The position numbers and the translations under genes are program-made. From Tetrapisispora phaffii CBS 4417 (lineage: Eukaryota > Ascomycota > Saccharomycetes > Saccharomycetales > Saccharomycetaceae), in NCBI RefSeq assembly GCF_000236905.1, contig NC_016525.1:744001-808000 (forward strand): a stretch of DNA of 64,000 nt. Direction: 5' to 3'. Shown piece after piece: positions 51,704 through 62,563 of this stretch (the stretch's first letter is position 1; each line of letters opens with the position of its first letter). Below the pieces are notes generated by a model. That model was not told the origin of the DNA and made no database searches. It worked only from the letters and a program-made list of their open reading frames with translations.

Positions 51704-52022
51704 AAACAATTAATATATACCTAACATAGGTTTATAAATTTTACTATATGTTAATATTAAAAATTGAATTTTTTTAAATGATTATTTATTTACAAATGTT
51801 AAATAAAAATATAATACTACGAATATGGAAATATTAAGTTACAATGTATCGCTTTACTTTATCTAATCTTCAACTTTTGTTTAAAGAGGAACATTGAAAA
51901 TCATGACGTTTAAGATATATGAATACAAAGATTCTTTCGTATTTTGATAAAGGATTGCTGACAGTTTACCGGCAATTAAATTATGTTTGTATACTTTATG
52001 TTCTTAATCAGTTAGTGACAAA
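51704..52022. other. Convergent intergenic region DOA1-MIR1
   Basis: 0.32 kb of AT-rich 3'-3' sequence; no feature beyond probable transcript ends. Confidence 0.5.
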
Positions 52023-52979
52023 TTAATGACCACCACCACCGATTTCAATAGTTGGTGGACAACCTAGTGACTTCTTTAATGTGCCGTAAATACCGAATTG
52101 TAAGGAAGTTAGAGTACCGACCATGACTAAACGTGTTGGTAAACCAGTGAAGGAACCAACAAAACCTAATTGTTTAGCTAATTGGGCTAATAGACCTATT
52201 GTAGATTGGCCTGGGGCCTTCTTTGTCTTGTTAACCTTGGATAACAAAGTATCAGCAGGTTGAGAAACAATGGCAGCGGCCAAACCAGCAGTCAAACCAG
52301 ATAATAAATTGACAGCAGTTTGCACGGAACCAGATAATGTTTCCTTTTCACCGACAATACCGAAGTATAGTTCAGAGGCTCTTTCAAATACTAAGAATTT
52401 AGCGATATTGTATGGAATTTGCTTGAATAAGATTGGAGTGAAACCACTGTAGAATGAACCAACACCTTCTTCCTTTAAGATTCTTGAGAAACCACCGACC
52501 AAACCATTAGCAAATTGTGGTTGAGAAACCAATCTAATTCTTGTAGCTTCTAATGGGCATAAAGCAATATCAGCCAAGAATTCAGCAGCAGCGGCAGAAC
52601 CCATGTAAATGGAGTTCTTGTAGTTAGTAGCAGTTTCATAACCTAATTGATCGATGAAAAATTTCTTGAAAACCTCATAACCACCAAACTTGAAAGCACC
52701 TTGAATTGAGTAACCCAATAATGTTGGACCGAAACCAGTTAATAATGCACCGGAACCTTCTTGAGAAATAATTTTTCTAAAAGAACCTACCATACCTGTG
52801 TTATACACAGTTGGTTCTAATTGGATTCTAGTTTTAACGACATCGATTGGGACCATTGAAGAATGAGTAGTACCACAACCAATAGCACCTGCTAAGGCAA
52901 ATTTAGCATAATCACCAACTGAATATTGTGGGATTACAGGTTGAATGTTAGTTTCCAGAGTAGATTTAGGGGCAGACAT
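52023..52979 (-). CDS. MIR1: MIR1, mitochondrial phosphate carrier
   Basis: Inner-membrane phosphate/proton symporter of the mitochondrial carrier family, supplying Pi for ATP synthesis. 318 aa (S. cerevisiae 311). Three carrier repeats: P44-[10 protein letters not shown]142-[10 protein letters not shown]241-ADTLLSKVN, with six transmembrane helices; hydrophobic segments and GxxxG-type motifs are regular. The N-terminal [32 protein letters not shown] is characteristic. Very strong preferred-codon bias (for example AGA, GGT, TTG/CCA) indicates high expression. It converges with DOA1. Confidence 0.96.
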   Translation of the reverse strand: MSAPKSTLETNIQPVIPQYSVGDYAKFALAGAIGCGTTHSSMVPIDVVKTRIQLEPTVYNTGMVGSFRKIISQEGSGALLTGFGPTLLGYSIQGAFKFGGYEVFKKFFIDQLGYETATNYKNSIYMGSAAAAEFLADIALCPLEATRIRLVSQPQFANGLVGGFSRILKEEGVGSFYSGFTPILFKQIPYNIAKFLVFERASELYFGIVGEKETLSGSVQTAVNLLSGLTAGLAAAIVSQPADTLLSKVNKTKKAPGQSTIGLLAQLAKQLGFVGSFTGLPTRLVMVGTLTSLQFGIYGTLKKSLGCPPTIEIGGGGH

Positions 52980-55231
52980 GATAAATAATACGAAGCTTAT
53001 TAGTTATTTTCTTTATACTATGTATAATTTTCAATATAAAAGGTTTGTTTTTAAGAAAGAAAATCAGACCTCTAGGTAATACGGATCTCTTTATAATAGT
53101 TCAAAAATAGTTCATATTTTATATATATATATATTTATAAAATCATATCTACTATTGTTATTGTTATGTTTCTTGACACTGTAGAATAGAAACAAACACA
53201 GTAAAACATGCGTACGCAGAGATAAATCAAACTTTAAAAAAGAATGAAAAGAAAAATTACTGAAGCAAGTTACTTTTCAGTTTTCAAGAAAACTGAAAAC
53301 TTGCATTTTGTTTCTTTTGAACAAATTAAAAGCCAGAGATTCATCATTATAGATGGATCTGGGGGAGGAGACTATTAATATTTTACTCGCCAGTGACTGG
53401 CAGTGCCCGCAGAATTGAATGATGAATAATTTGTGGGCACTTTGTATCGGGCTCTCATTTCCATCCCGCCTGGGCATTCCATTATGGACAAATAAAAATA
53501 GAGTATGACTTATGCAGATAGAAATTTACAGTTTTACACGCATATGTTATTATAAGACCTTGTTAATAAGAGGATACTTGCACTTTCCGTTACATACATT
53601 CTAAAGGATATCCTATTCGATGGGCGTGTAAGTCAGCTATTTCTGCTATCGAATCAGTATTAATCACATAACAATAGCAGTTTACTTAATTGTCCTATAT
53701 ATAGATGTGTGTGTGTGTGCATGTAACAACGTAACACGGTCAAAGTTATTTTATGTTTTAACTTACTATGTAAATTGTAACACTCTCTCTAGTCCGGTTC
53801 AACTTATAGGAGGAACATCATATCATCGATTTTACGTGCGTAGACTACCAATTGGGACATTTATACTTCTTTAAGCAATAAAAAGAAAATTGTAGCGATG
53901 TCATTGGCCGACACCTATTCCGTAACGTGATTTATCTCTGCACTCCTCTACTTTCTGTATCCTATCGGTCAAAGACAACTATAGTACAAGTTCTCCTTAG
54001 CTATCTGCTTCTTTTCTCTCTCTCACTTTTTGATGGATTTCAATCGGAAAAACAACAGACAAAATCCACAGGAGGGACACAAATGTGAACATATATGATG
54101 GTGATGAGATGATGCGCATGTGATCGGTATTTTGGAAATATGGAGCACGTGATAGATGAACACGTTCGTCGCACCATGTATCTATTTTTACCCTGTCCAA
54201 CAAATATGACACTATTTTCATATTTGAAAAATTAGGGGGAGGCAATAGAAGAGTTTGTATTCTTATCACACACACATACATACGTAAACTATAAACAGTC
54301 ATAAATATGTACAGTCATCTTATACGTAATACAAGGATGTGATATTACAGATTATCACTACGTAATATAAGGTTCTTCGAAATGATTTCAATCATTATTT
54401 TTTCAATCCTTTGCATTGTTCTGACACAAAAACTTACCAAAAAAAGCATTGTTAGTATATCTTTTTAATTGTGTATTGCATTGAACACATACATACAATA
54501 CTATATATATACGTAAAAAAATTAAGGGTTTGTTTAATTTTTCTCGTAACTGATCTATTTTAAAAGTAAGACATATAAATAGAATGATTGATTATCGAAA
54601 TATATGAATCTTCGTTGAAATAAAATATTCACTTTTTCTTTGTTTGTCTATCTTAGAGCTGTGAGTTTTTAAGATTGCATTAACTTTTCATATATATATA
54701 TATATATGTATAAAATATTTAAATGTAAATTCGAGGATACATAGAGATTTGAACATTACTATTTATTTGTTATAATTACCGAGGTTCATAAACTTATAAT
54801 TAATAATATTCATAACTCAAACATTTGTTTTATAACCTGGTAGTTTTCTTCAAACATCTGCATTCTTTTTTTTTAGTTGTTTTTCTACATCAATTTTTAA
54901 TCTTTTATCTTTTTTTTATATATATCATATTATTTTATTATTTTTCTGATTTGTTGGGATTGTAGAAAATATAGGGTTATATAAAAAAGTATATCTAATA
55001 GAGCTAATTAAGGAGGAGAAAGAACACAAAAAGAGGTACTAAAGAATAAAGTACAAATTACCTGTAATCATATTTAGATATTTCAGTTATTTTAATACTT
55101 TATTCATTTTATTTATATAGATACAAATATTTATATCTATAAAAGAAAATTAAAATTTGAACTTTAAAATTTAAAATTTGGAAGAATATTGACAAAATCA
55201 TATTTTAAATATTTTTACTAACTGTGACAAA
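52980..55231. other. Gene-free 2.25-kb interval upstream of OXP1
   Basis: Contains TA-dinucleotide runs (about 53120-53145, 54690-54710), a TG run at 53706-53718 and a CACGTG box at 54146-54151. Small frames at 53277-53477 and 53997-54302 lack support. YRA2 or CDC11, expected hereabouts in the two S. cerevisiae tracks, are absent. Confidence 0.45.
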
Positions 55232-58200
55232 ATGGTTAGCAATTATGGAAATATTAGAATCGCAATAGATAGAGGTGGTACATTTACAGATTGCATAGGT
55301 AATATAGGTACTGGTAAAAAAGAAGATGATAGAATAATAAAATTATTATCAGTTGATCCAAAAAATTATGATGATGCTCCTTTGGAAGGAATAAGACGAC
55401 TATTGGAAATATTTGAAAATAAAACTATTCCAAGAAATACAAAATTAGACATTTCAAACGTTCAAAGTATCAGAATGGGAACAACATTAGCTACAAATTG
55501 TGCTTTAGAGAGAAATGGTGAAGATTGTTGTTTCATTACTACAAAAGGTTTTAAAGATACATTACTTATAGGAGATCAAACAAGACCAAACATTTTCGAA
55601 TTGAATATTGCAAGAGATAAATTAAAACCTTTATTTAATATGTGTGTTGAAATTGATGAGAGAATTACTTTGGAAGATTTTTCAGAAGATCCAGAAAAAA
55701 TTATTACAAAAGTAGATCAAGATGATGACAATCTAGTAATTGGCAAAAGTGGAGAGGCTGTCAGAATAATAAAAAAACCAGATCTTAACGAAATAAGATC
55801 AACATTGAATCTTGTCTACCAATCTGGAATTCGTTCAATTGCAGTTGCATTTGTGCATTCATATACATATCCAAACCATGAATTACTTATAAAAAAAATT
55901 GCAGAGGATATTGGTTTTGAACACATTTCTTTATCTTCAGAAATTTCTCCAATGATTAAATTTTTACCTAGGGCTTATAGTGCCGTAGCGGACGCATATT
56001 TGACACCAGTGATAAAAAATTATTTAAAAAAGATCTCACATGGACTATTCATCAAAAACGACAGCACTGCTGGCTCAGGAAATACTTTAAAAAATATACA
56101 GTTCATGCAATCTGATGGAGGCTTAGTTGAAGGAGATAAGTTTTCAGGTTTGAAATCAATTTTATCTGGTCCTGCTGGTGGGATTGTTGGATATGCCGAA
56201 ACGTGTTATGATCCAGAAAATTCTATACCTTTGATTGGTTTCGACATGGGAGGAACTTCGACCGATGTGAGCAGATATGGCAGTGGTAAATTACAACATG
56301 TTTTTGAAACAGTTACAGCAGGTATTACCATTCAGTCACCACAACTAGATATACACACCATTGCTGCGGGAGGCAGTTCAATCCTATCATGGGAAAATGG
56401 TTTGTTTAAAGTAGGACCAAAATCAGCATCTGCAGATCCAGGACCTGCTTGTTATAGAAAAAATGGACCATTAACAATAACAGATGCAAATTTATATCTG
56501 GGGCGTCTTATTCCTGAAATGTTTCCACACATTTTTGGTCCAAATGAAAATGAACCTTTAGATTTAGAGATTACTAAAGATAAGTTCGAACAATTGACAA
56601 CAAAAATCAACAAAGATCTTAAAGTGAAGATGACTACAGATGAAGTAGTTTATGGTTTCTTAAAAGTCGCCTGTGAATCAATGGCTAGACCAATTAGAGC
56701 ATTAACAGAAGCAAAAGGCTATGAAATATCGAAACATAGATTGGTTTCATTTGGTGGAGCTGGTGGACAGCATGCAGTTGCAGTCGCGGAAAGTTTAGGA
56801 ATAGATACAGTTTTAATTCATAGATATTCTTCAGTTCTATCCGCATACGGGATATTTTTAGCTAACGTTGTAGAAGAACAACAAAAACCTTCCTCTCTTG
56901 TTTTATCAGATGCAAATTCAAGAAGAATAGTAGAAAAGGAGTTCAAAGATTTAGAGTTAATTTGTAAAAGCAAGTTATATAATCAAAATTTTTTTGATGA
57001 GGATATTAATATAGAAAGATACTTAAACCTGAGATATGAGGGTACTGAAACTGGTTTGATGATCTTACAAGAAGAAGAAAATATCTGGAATTTCCAGAAA
57101 TGGTTTTCGTCTGCCCACCATAGAGAATTTGGATTTTCTTTTGACAACAAGCGCATAATTGTTGATGACATTAGAGTTAGAGCAATAGGTAAATCGAATA
57201 TCCGGGCTGAAAGTTCTGTTGATAAACAATTAGCTATATACCATCAGAAAGTTGTAGATTCGATGAAAAATATCTTTATGACTAAAAGCATTTTTTTTGA
57301 AAACAAAAGAATAGATACACCAATTTATCAGATTGAGAAAATGGAATACGGTACTCAAATCAGAGGTCCTGCTATTTTAGCCGATTCTACTCAAACAAAC
57401 GTTCTACCTCCTAATGCAATTGCTACGGTATTAGAATCTCACATTTTTATTAAGATAGATCATGATGACAATAAGAGCATAGTCGATAGAGAAGGTGCTG
57501 TAAATCCTGTTTTACTTTCAATATTCAGTCATAGATTCATGGATATCGCAGAGCAAATGGGGACACAATTGCGTAAGACTTCTGTCTCAACTAATGTTAA
57601 AGAAAGGTTAGATTTTTCATGTGCATTGTTTGACAATAAAGGAAACTTAGTAGCAAACGCCCCTCATGTTCCTGTCCATTTGGGTTCTATGTCCACATGT
57701 ATAAAATTACAAGCCAAGTTATGGGAAGGTAAATTAAAACCCAATGATGTATTGATAACAAACCATCCTGAAGCAGGTGGTACACACTTGCCTGATATTA
57801 CCGTTATATCACCAACATTCTCTTCAGATGGAGATATTATATTTTATGTTGCTTCCAGAGCACATCATGCAGAGATTGGTGGTATATTACCTGGTTCTAT
57901 TCCACCGAATTCAAAAGAATTATATGAAGAAGGTGTTGCTATTTATTCTGAACTATTAGTCAAAGAAGGTATATTCCAAGAGGATATGGTCTACAAATGG
58001 TTTGTGGAGGAACCTGGAAAATATTATGGGTGCTCAGGTTCTAGGAAAGTTAGTGACAACATCAGTGATCTTAAAGCTCAGATAGCAGCAAATACAAAGG
58101 GTATTCACCTGATCAATACTTTAATAACTGATTACTCATTAGATATAATTATCAAATATATGAAGGCTATCCAACAGAATGCATGCGAAACAATTAAAAA

Positions 58201-59125
58201 AATGCTCAAGCAATTAACATCTCATTATGGTAGAAATGTATTTGAAAGCGAAGATAGAATGGATGATGGATCTCTTATCAAATTGAAAGTGACATTAAAT
58301 AATGAAGATGATGAGTATATATTCAACTTTTCGGAGACATCTTCACAAGTTTATGGTAATTTAAACGCTCCAGAAGCTATTACAAATTCTGCCATCTTAT
58401 ACTGTCTAAGATGTTTAGTAGGAGAAGATATCCCACTAAACCAAGGATGCTTAGAACCATTAACAATAATAATTCCTAAAGGATCTATTTTAAGTCCTAA
58501 CAAAGGTGCTGCCGTTGTCGGTGGTAATGTCCTAACATCACAGAGGGTTACCGATGTTATTTTGAAAACATTTAATGTTATGGCTGATTCACAAGGTGAT
58601 TGTAATAATTTTACATTTGGAACGAAATGCGTTGTTGACTCCGATGGAGATACTATTGATGGTTTTGGATATTATGAAACTATATGTGGTGGCGTGGGAG
58701 CAGGTGCACCATCATGGAGGGGCGATGGCTGGGATGGAGCTAGCGCTGTACATACGAATATGACTAACACTCGTATGACTGATCCTGAAGTTTTTGAAAA
58801 GAGATATCCTGTGTTACTAAGAGAGTTTTCTATCCGTGAAAATTCAGGTGGTAATGGCCATTTCAGAGGTGGTTGTGGTGTCATTAGAAAAATCGAATTT
58901 AGGAAACCTGTGATTGCATCAATACTCTCTGAACGTCGTGTTCTCCCACCTAATGGACTTCATGGAGGTATGAATGGCTTGAGAGGAGAAAATACTTGGT
59001 TCAGAAGTGATACATCTGCATTCATTAATATAGGTGGAAAAAATACAGTTAATGTTCAAACAGGTGACGTTGTGATTATCAAAACACCTGGAGGTGGAGG
59101 ATATGGAGTAAAAATAACATATTGA
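55232..59125 (+). CDS. OXP1: OXP1, ATP-dependent 5-oxoprolinase
   Basis: Cytosolic enzyme that hydrolyses 5-oxo-L-proline to glutamate with ATP, in glutathione recycling. 1297 aa (S. cerevisiae 1286). Two fused hydantoinase-like parts: HyuA type in about residues 1-740, beginning IRIAIDRGGTFTDCIG and containing FDMGGTSTDVSRY and GGAGGQHAVAVAESLG; HyuB type from about 753 (NPVLLSIFSHRFMDIAEQMG) to the end, with DITVISPTF, GGTHLPD, RAHHAEIGG and the C-terminal GGVGAGAP/GGGGYG loops. No signal peptide is visible. In S. cerevisiae OXP1 lies near the chromosome XI left telomere, which agrees with the distal position here. Confidence 0.94.
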   Translation: MVSNYGNIRIAIDRGGTFTDCIGNIGTGKKEDDRIIKLLSVDPKNYDDAPLEGIRRLLEIFENKTIPRNTKLDISNVQSIRMGTTLATNCALERNGEDCCFITTKGFKDTLLIGDQTRPNIFELNIARDKLKPLFNMCVEIDERITLEDFSEDPEKIITKVDQDDDNLVIGKSGEAVRIIKKPDLNEIRSTLNLVYQSGIRSIAVAFVHSYTYPNHELLIKKIAEDIGFEHISLSSEISPMIKFLPRAYSAVADAYLTPVIKNYLKKISHGLFIKNDSTAGSGNTLKNIQFMQSDGGLVEGDKFSGLKSILSGPAGGIVGYAETCYDPENSIPLIGFDMGGTSTDVSRYGSGKLQHVFETVTAGITIQSPQLDIHTIAAGGSSILSWENGLFKVGPKSASADPGPACYRKNGPLTITDANLYLGRLIPEMFPHIFGPNENEPLDLEITKDKFEQLTTKINKDLKVKMTTDEVVYGFLKVACESMARPIRALTEAKGYEISKHRLVSFGGAGGQHAVAVAESLGIDTVLIHRYSSVLSAYGIFLANVVEEQQKPSSLVLSDANSRRIVEKEFKDLELICKSKLYNQNFFDEDINIERYLNLRYEGTETGLMILQEEENIWNFQKWFSSAHHREFGFSFDNKRIIVDDIRVRAIGKSNIRAESSVDKQLAIYHQKVVDSMKNIFMTKSIFFENKRIDTPIYQIEKMEYGTQIRGPAILADSTQTNVLPPNAIATVLESHIFIKIDHDDNKSIVDREGAVNPVLLSIFSHRFMDIAEQMGTQLRKTSVSTNVKERLDFSCALFDNKGNLVANAPHVPVHLGSMSTCIKLQAKLWEGKLKPNDVLITNHPEAGGTHLPDITVISPTFSSDGDIIFYVASRAHHAEIGGILPGSIPPNSKELYEEGVAIYSELLVKEGIFQEDMVYKWFVEEPGKYYGCSGSRKVSDNISDLKAQIAANTKGIHLINTLITDYSLDIIIKYMKAIQQNACETIKKMLKQLTSHYGRNVFESEDRMDDGSLIKLKVTLNNEDDEYIFNFSETSSQVYGNLNAPEAITNSAILYCLRCLVGEDIPLNQGCLEPLTIIIPKGSILSPNKGAAVVGGNVLTSQRVTDVILKTFNVMADSQGDCNNFTFGTKCVVDSDGDTIDGFGYYETICGGVGAGAPSWRGDGWDGASAVHTNMTNTRMTDPEVFEKRYPVLLREFSIRENSGGNGHFRGGCGVIRKIEFRKPVIASILSERRVLPPNGLHGGMNGLRGENTWFRSDTSAFINIGGKNTVNVQTGDVVIIKTPGGGGYGVKITY

Positions 59126-59286
59126 CATGCTAGTAACTTATGAAATCATTTGAATGCTTTAGTTATATTTGGTGTGCATTGATTTGTGTCTTTATTTTTT
59201 GGATTCAATATTAGAATACCAATTATATTTAAAGTATATTCATAGTACATAGCCTACTCCTAGTCAGTCTTTCTCATCTTGTATTG

Positions 59287-59320
59287 AAATATGAGTAATG
59301 CTTGAATTTCAAATATTTGG
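59287..59320 (+). repeat. Left copy of flanking direct repeat
   Basis: GAAATATGAGTAATGCTTGA and following bases reappear in the same orientation at 60905-60937 (GAAATATGAGTAATGCCTGA...). The two copies agree at most positions over about 33 bases and bracket the inverted-repeat structure. Confidence 0.6.
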
Positions 59321-59374
59321 TGAGGAAAGAGGAAAGAGGAATGGAGAGAAGACGAAAAAGCCGGGAGACGGTAA

Positions 59375-60765
59375 ATCCTCCGAGCGTTTTCCGGCAAGAG
59401 ACAGATCCGAGTGGCGTGACGCAAACATATCTGGTACTATTTCAGTTTGGCATGACAGACATTGCATGCGCAAACGCAAATCTCTAGTCTGAGATTAGTA
59501 GAAAATATTTGATATTTAAACACTGAGGATTTTATGAATTTATATTTACTTAATACTTTAATTTATATTTACTTAACACTTTAATTTCCTTACTTAAAAG
59601 AAAATATGTTAGAGACATATGCTCAAAAAATTTCGAGCAGGTGTGCTTTTTATTTGATGGCATCACACTGTCTGAAATGTTAGAAAAGAAACTATGCAGA
59701 TCATGTACCGAACTTTACATAATGCAAATGCAAAACTGCACAATTGTGTTTCATGTAAATAATAACGACCTGCTATCCATTCTTGGCGCCAATTTTATGA
59801 GTTTACACATTTTGATGGATCAGTTTCCTTATACCTTTTTACAGTTGCTACTTATTAATGATATGATTTCATTCAGCAAACTTTGTGAGAAATATGTAAC
59901 GAAGTTATGACATTGGAACTACGAAATTACTCAAGTTATTCGTAAAATCTAAAGCATTTCAAAAAACTGCTATTTCTAAAAAGTAATTTCAAAAAATGTC
60001 TCGATTTTCAATTCTCTGGGAATCGAGCCAGCTTCTGAAATGACATTTTAAAAACAACAGTTTTATTGTATGATTTGGATTTAACGAATAAATTGAGTGA
60101 TTTTGTAGTTCCATGCTTTCAATTTTTTTCTCTAAATTCTGGAAGAATTCCTTTACTGAATTTCAGCACCTGATTTATCTGGCACCTCTTTTCATATTTT
60201 AGACAATGCGGTGCCCTTACATAAAAAGTATGTCTGCTCGAAATTGTTTGAGTATATGTCTCTAACATTATTTCTTTCAAGTGAGGGAAGTGTTATATTT
60301 TTTACGCTGCAGTACTTGTGCAAAAAGAGAACTGCATAATCGTTGTTAGTTATTATCTCTTTAATCCTCTCCTCTATACGACTTTCTTCACAAAAATCTC
60401 TTCTTCAACTGTTTTCGAGTCACATTCATTTTGTTCATCATTATTCAAAAGGCGAAGCCTGGTTTGGATCGTATATAGACTTGCAATTAGTTGTTGTTCT
60501 GACATTGTTGTCATGTTCGGTTTGTTTTCGTATTCTTTATTAATTTATAAGGAAATTAAAGTATTAAGTGAATATAAATTAAAGCATTAAGTAAATGCAA
60601 ACCTATACAATTCTCGGTCTTCAAATACCAAATATTTAACTTAATCTCAGACTAGAGATTGCGTCTTTGCATACAATGTCTGTCATGCGAAATTGCAATA
60701 ACGTGAGAGATGTTTGTGTCAGCACCACTCCTATCTGTCACTTGCTGGAAACACTCGCCGCGCTT
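59375..60765. repeat. Diverged 1.4-kb inverted repeat (fold-back structure)
   Basis: Sequence in the left half reappears as reverse complement in the right half. Centre at about 60013-60014, with perfect 7-base stem CTCGATT (60000-60006)/AATCGAG (60021-60027). Matching blocks include 59915-60006 with 60021-60112, 59608-59720 with about 60160-60266, 59481-59583 with about 60557-60660, and 59378-59480 with about 60660-60762. Identity is about 75% by eye. A 23-base tandem pair (59538-59560, 59561-59583) has its counterpart at 60557-60579/60580-60602. Each arm has unpaired insertions: about 59720-59914 on the left and about 60270-60545 on the right. No long open frame. Confidence 0.75.
59538..59583 (+). 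repeat. 23-base tandem pair inside the left arm
   Basis: Two copies of a 23-base AT-rich unit with one base difference. The same pair exists in the right arm in reverse, so the duplication predates the formation of the palindrome. Confidence 0.6.
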
Positions 60766-60904
60766 CAACATGCGCGCTCGCGCTGTGAAACTTGAAAAAC
60801 AAGAAAACAGTCGGTCGGTGTTAACTGTTCTATGACATGAAGAGAAAAAACTAAACGCAGTAACCTGTAGTTAATGAAGTAGCACTAACAAAGTGTACAT
60901 TGTG

Positions 60905-60937
60905 GAAATATGAGTAATGCCTGAATTCATATTTTGG
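60905..60937 (+). repeat. Right copy of flanking direct repeat
   Basis: Same-direction counterpart of 59287-59320; about 29 of 33 bases agree. Lies about 140 bases beyond the right arm of the inverted repeat. Confidence 0.6.
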
Positions 60938-61237
60938 CATTGTAGCCGCGTAAAACATTAACCTAACTTCTAACATTAAGTTAGAGGTGAAAAGATATGG
61001 GTGTCAATATAACTTTATAGCAATGTGGTAACAAAATTATATTCACTCAATCCAACACATAAAGATAAAAAAGCATGTGTATCAATCATGTCACATATAT
61101 AATTTATATAAGGAATAGAAATAATATAAGCAATTACAACTCGACTAATTGTACAAACTACTATTACAACAACACTGATAGTAGCACGTCTTCCCAGTAC
61201 GCCCAACTACTATCTTAACACAACAGAAACTAACACT

Positions 61238-62563
61238 TTAGCCATTATAACATTCACCATCGACACCACCATATGCCTTCACATAAACTTCGCCGACCCA
61301 AGCAGAATCTTGCCCTTTTGTGTTACTCATGCCACCAGAGAGGCAGAACTTAGATGCACTAGCATAACATTGAGCTGAATTGCAATTTTGCACCTGTGTT
61401 ACTAAGCCAAACGGATTTGAGTATGCATACTCTTGAGCTGCCTTTGTATACTCTGACCATTCCACCCAATCTTCTAGGTAACCTAAATTGCACCCCCAGT
61501 CATTGTAAGACATCCAAAATGGATCTGTTGAACGCTTCTCAAATGTTGAATTAGTGCTGTTGATTTGAAGAGAAGGGCAATACGTCGAATTCCCACATCT
61601 TGCAAGAGTTTCAATTGCATCGTCAAGTCCATCAATATCAGTAACTGTTGAAACATTGTGAAATTCTTGAGAATGCACAAAATGGTAGCCAGCATGAACC
61701 ATTTCACCGGTTGCATTTGAGTAAAGAGCATTAGCAGATACCAACATATCGTGAATGGTAAGATCATGTTTGTCTATGGTACTTACTACATTGTGATGTT
61801 TTCTACCATCTACATATATAAATGCATTCGCCATTATATGAGCATAACCAGGTAAAGAATTGTCAGAACGTTTTTTCAGGCCTTTGTCAGATGCCACACT
61901 GCTATCACTATCATATATCCAATCACCACTTTTACCTTTTGAAGAAAGTACAGTACCTGCAAAGATAAATGTACCTAGTAAAGCACCAGTCCACAGACAG
62001 GTTCCGATCAACAAACCAGCCCCAGCTGGAACTGTAATGCCCAGCAAAGCCAAGAACGTAGGCTGACATGCTGCAATATATAAACTTGAAGCTCCAGCTG
62101 CCACGGTACCAAACACCGCAATAGCCCCATCGACAGAAGCCTCTCCCCAAGACTCTCTTTTCACAGGAAAAGTAAAATCAGTTGATTGACTTACAGATAT
62201 AACAGAAGAACTCCTGGCAATTGCTGACAAATTTCTAACATGCTCAGACTTTACTATCGCACTGGTACCATTTTTGAAAAAAGGTATCGTTTGAAACATG
62301 CCCCAGAAAAGATGAAATAAGTGAATTATTGTTAGAAGAATAAAGAAACTTGATATAAAAAGAGGGAGATAGAATTGCAAATACTTCCCTCGCCCTTTGA
62401 GTCTGTTATAAGAAGCTTGCACTTCCAAATCATATTGTGACGTAGGCTGAGATGGTGTTGTCAACTCTTTTTGTTCCAATGCATCTTCCAGTTCCTGTAT
62501 TCTAGTCTCCTGCTCCTCCAAACGTCTCCGCAATTTTGCAACCTCATTCGAATTATCAATCAT
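61238..62563 (-). CDS. Uncharacterised membrane or secreted protein with dibasic processing sites; possible killer-toxin-like precursor
   Basis: 441 aa from ATG 62563 (the frame also contains a TTG just upstream). Order of parts: N-terminal charged coiled coil (about 5-33), transmembrane segment (about 61-92), a Ser-rich stretch, then a long hydrophobic Gly/Ala-rich region (about 143-203). The remaining half is hydrophilic. Dibasic sites suitable for Kex2 lie at K135-R136, K230-K231-R232 and K343-R344. Seven N-glycosylation sequons follow (98, 111, 283, 303, 325, 335, 338). Nine cysteines, seven in the second half, suggest disulphide bonds. Hydrophobic core, Kex2 sites and a cysteine-containing C-terminal half recall chromosomal relatives of yeast killer preprotoxins, which are often subtelomeric. 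However, classical precursors begin with a signal peptide and I cannot confirm homology. It could instead be a type II glycoprotein. No break or truncation seen. Confidence 0.75.
   Translation of the reverse strand: MIDNSNEVAKLRRRLEEQETRIQELEDALEQKELTTPSQPTSQYDLEVQASYNRLKGRGKYLQFYLPLFISSFFILLTIIHLFHLFWGMFQTIPFFKNGTSAIVKSEHVRNLSAIARSSSVISVSQSTDFTFPVKRESWGEASVDGAIAVFGTVAAGASSLYIAACQPTFLALLGITVPAGAGLLIGTCLWTGALLGTFIFAGTVLSSKGKSGDWIYDSDSSVASDKGLKKRSDNSLPGYAHIMANAFIYVDGRKHHNVVSTIDKHDLTIHDMLVSANALYSNATGEMVHAGYHFVHSQEFHNVSTVTDIDGLDDAIETLARCGNSTYCPSLQINSTNSTFEKRSTDPFWMSYNDWGCNLGYLEDWVEWSEYTKAAQEYAYSNPFGLVTQVQNCNSAQCYASASKFCLSGGMSNTKGQDSAWVGEVYVKAYGGVDGECYNG

Larger units (their letters stand above)
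59126..61237. other. Gene-free subtelomere-like interval
   Basis: 2.1 kb after OXP1 filled mainly by the inverted repeat. Small open frames here (59298-59492, 59641-59910, 60318-60590) have no family resemblance and fall inside repeat sequence. A pair of inverted TAACTTCTAA/TTAGAGG-type bases near 60963-60990 could form a small hairpin. Confidence 0.5.

Noticed and set aside
59298..59492. Two overlapping 61-64 aa frames
   Set aside because: Lie in the left arm of the inverted repeat and its flank; no motif and not conserved in the right arm.
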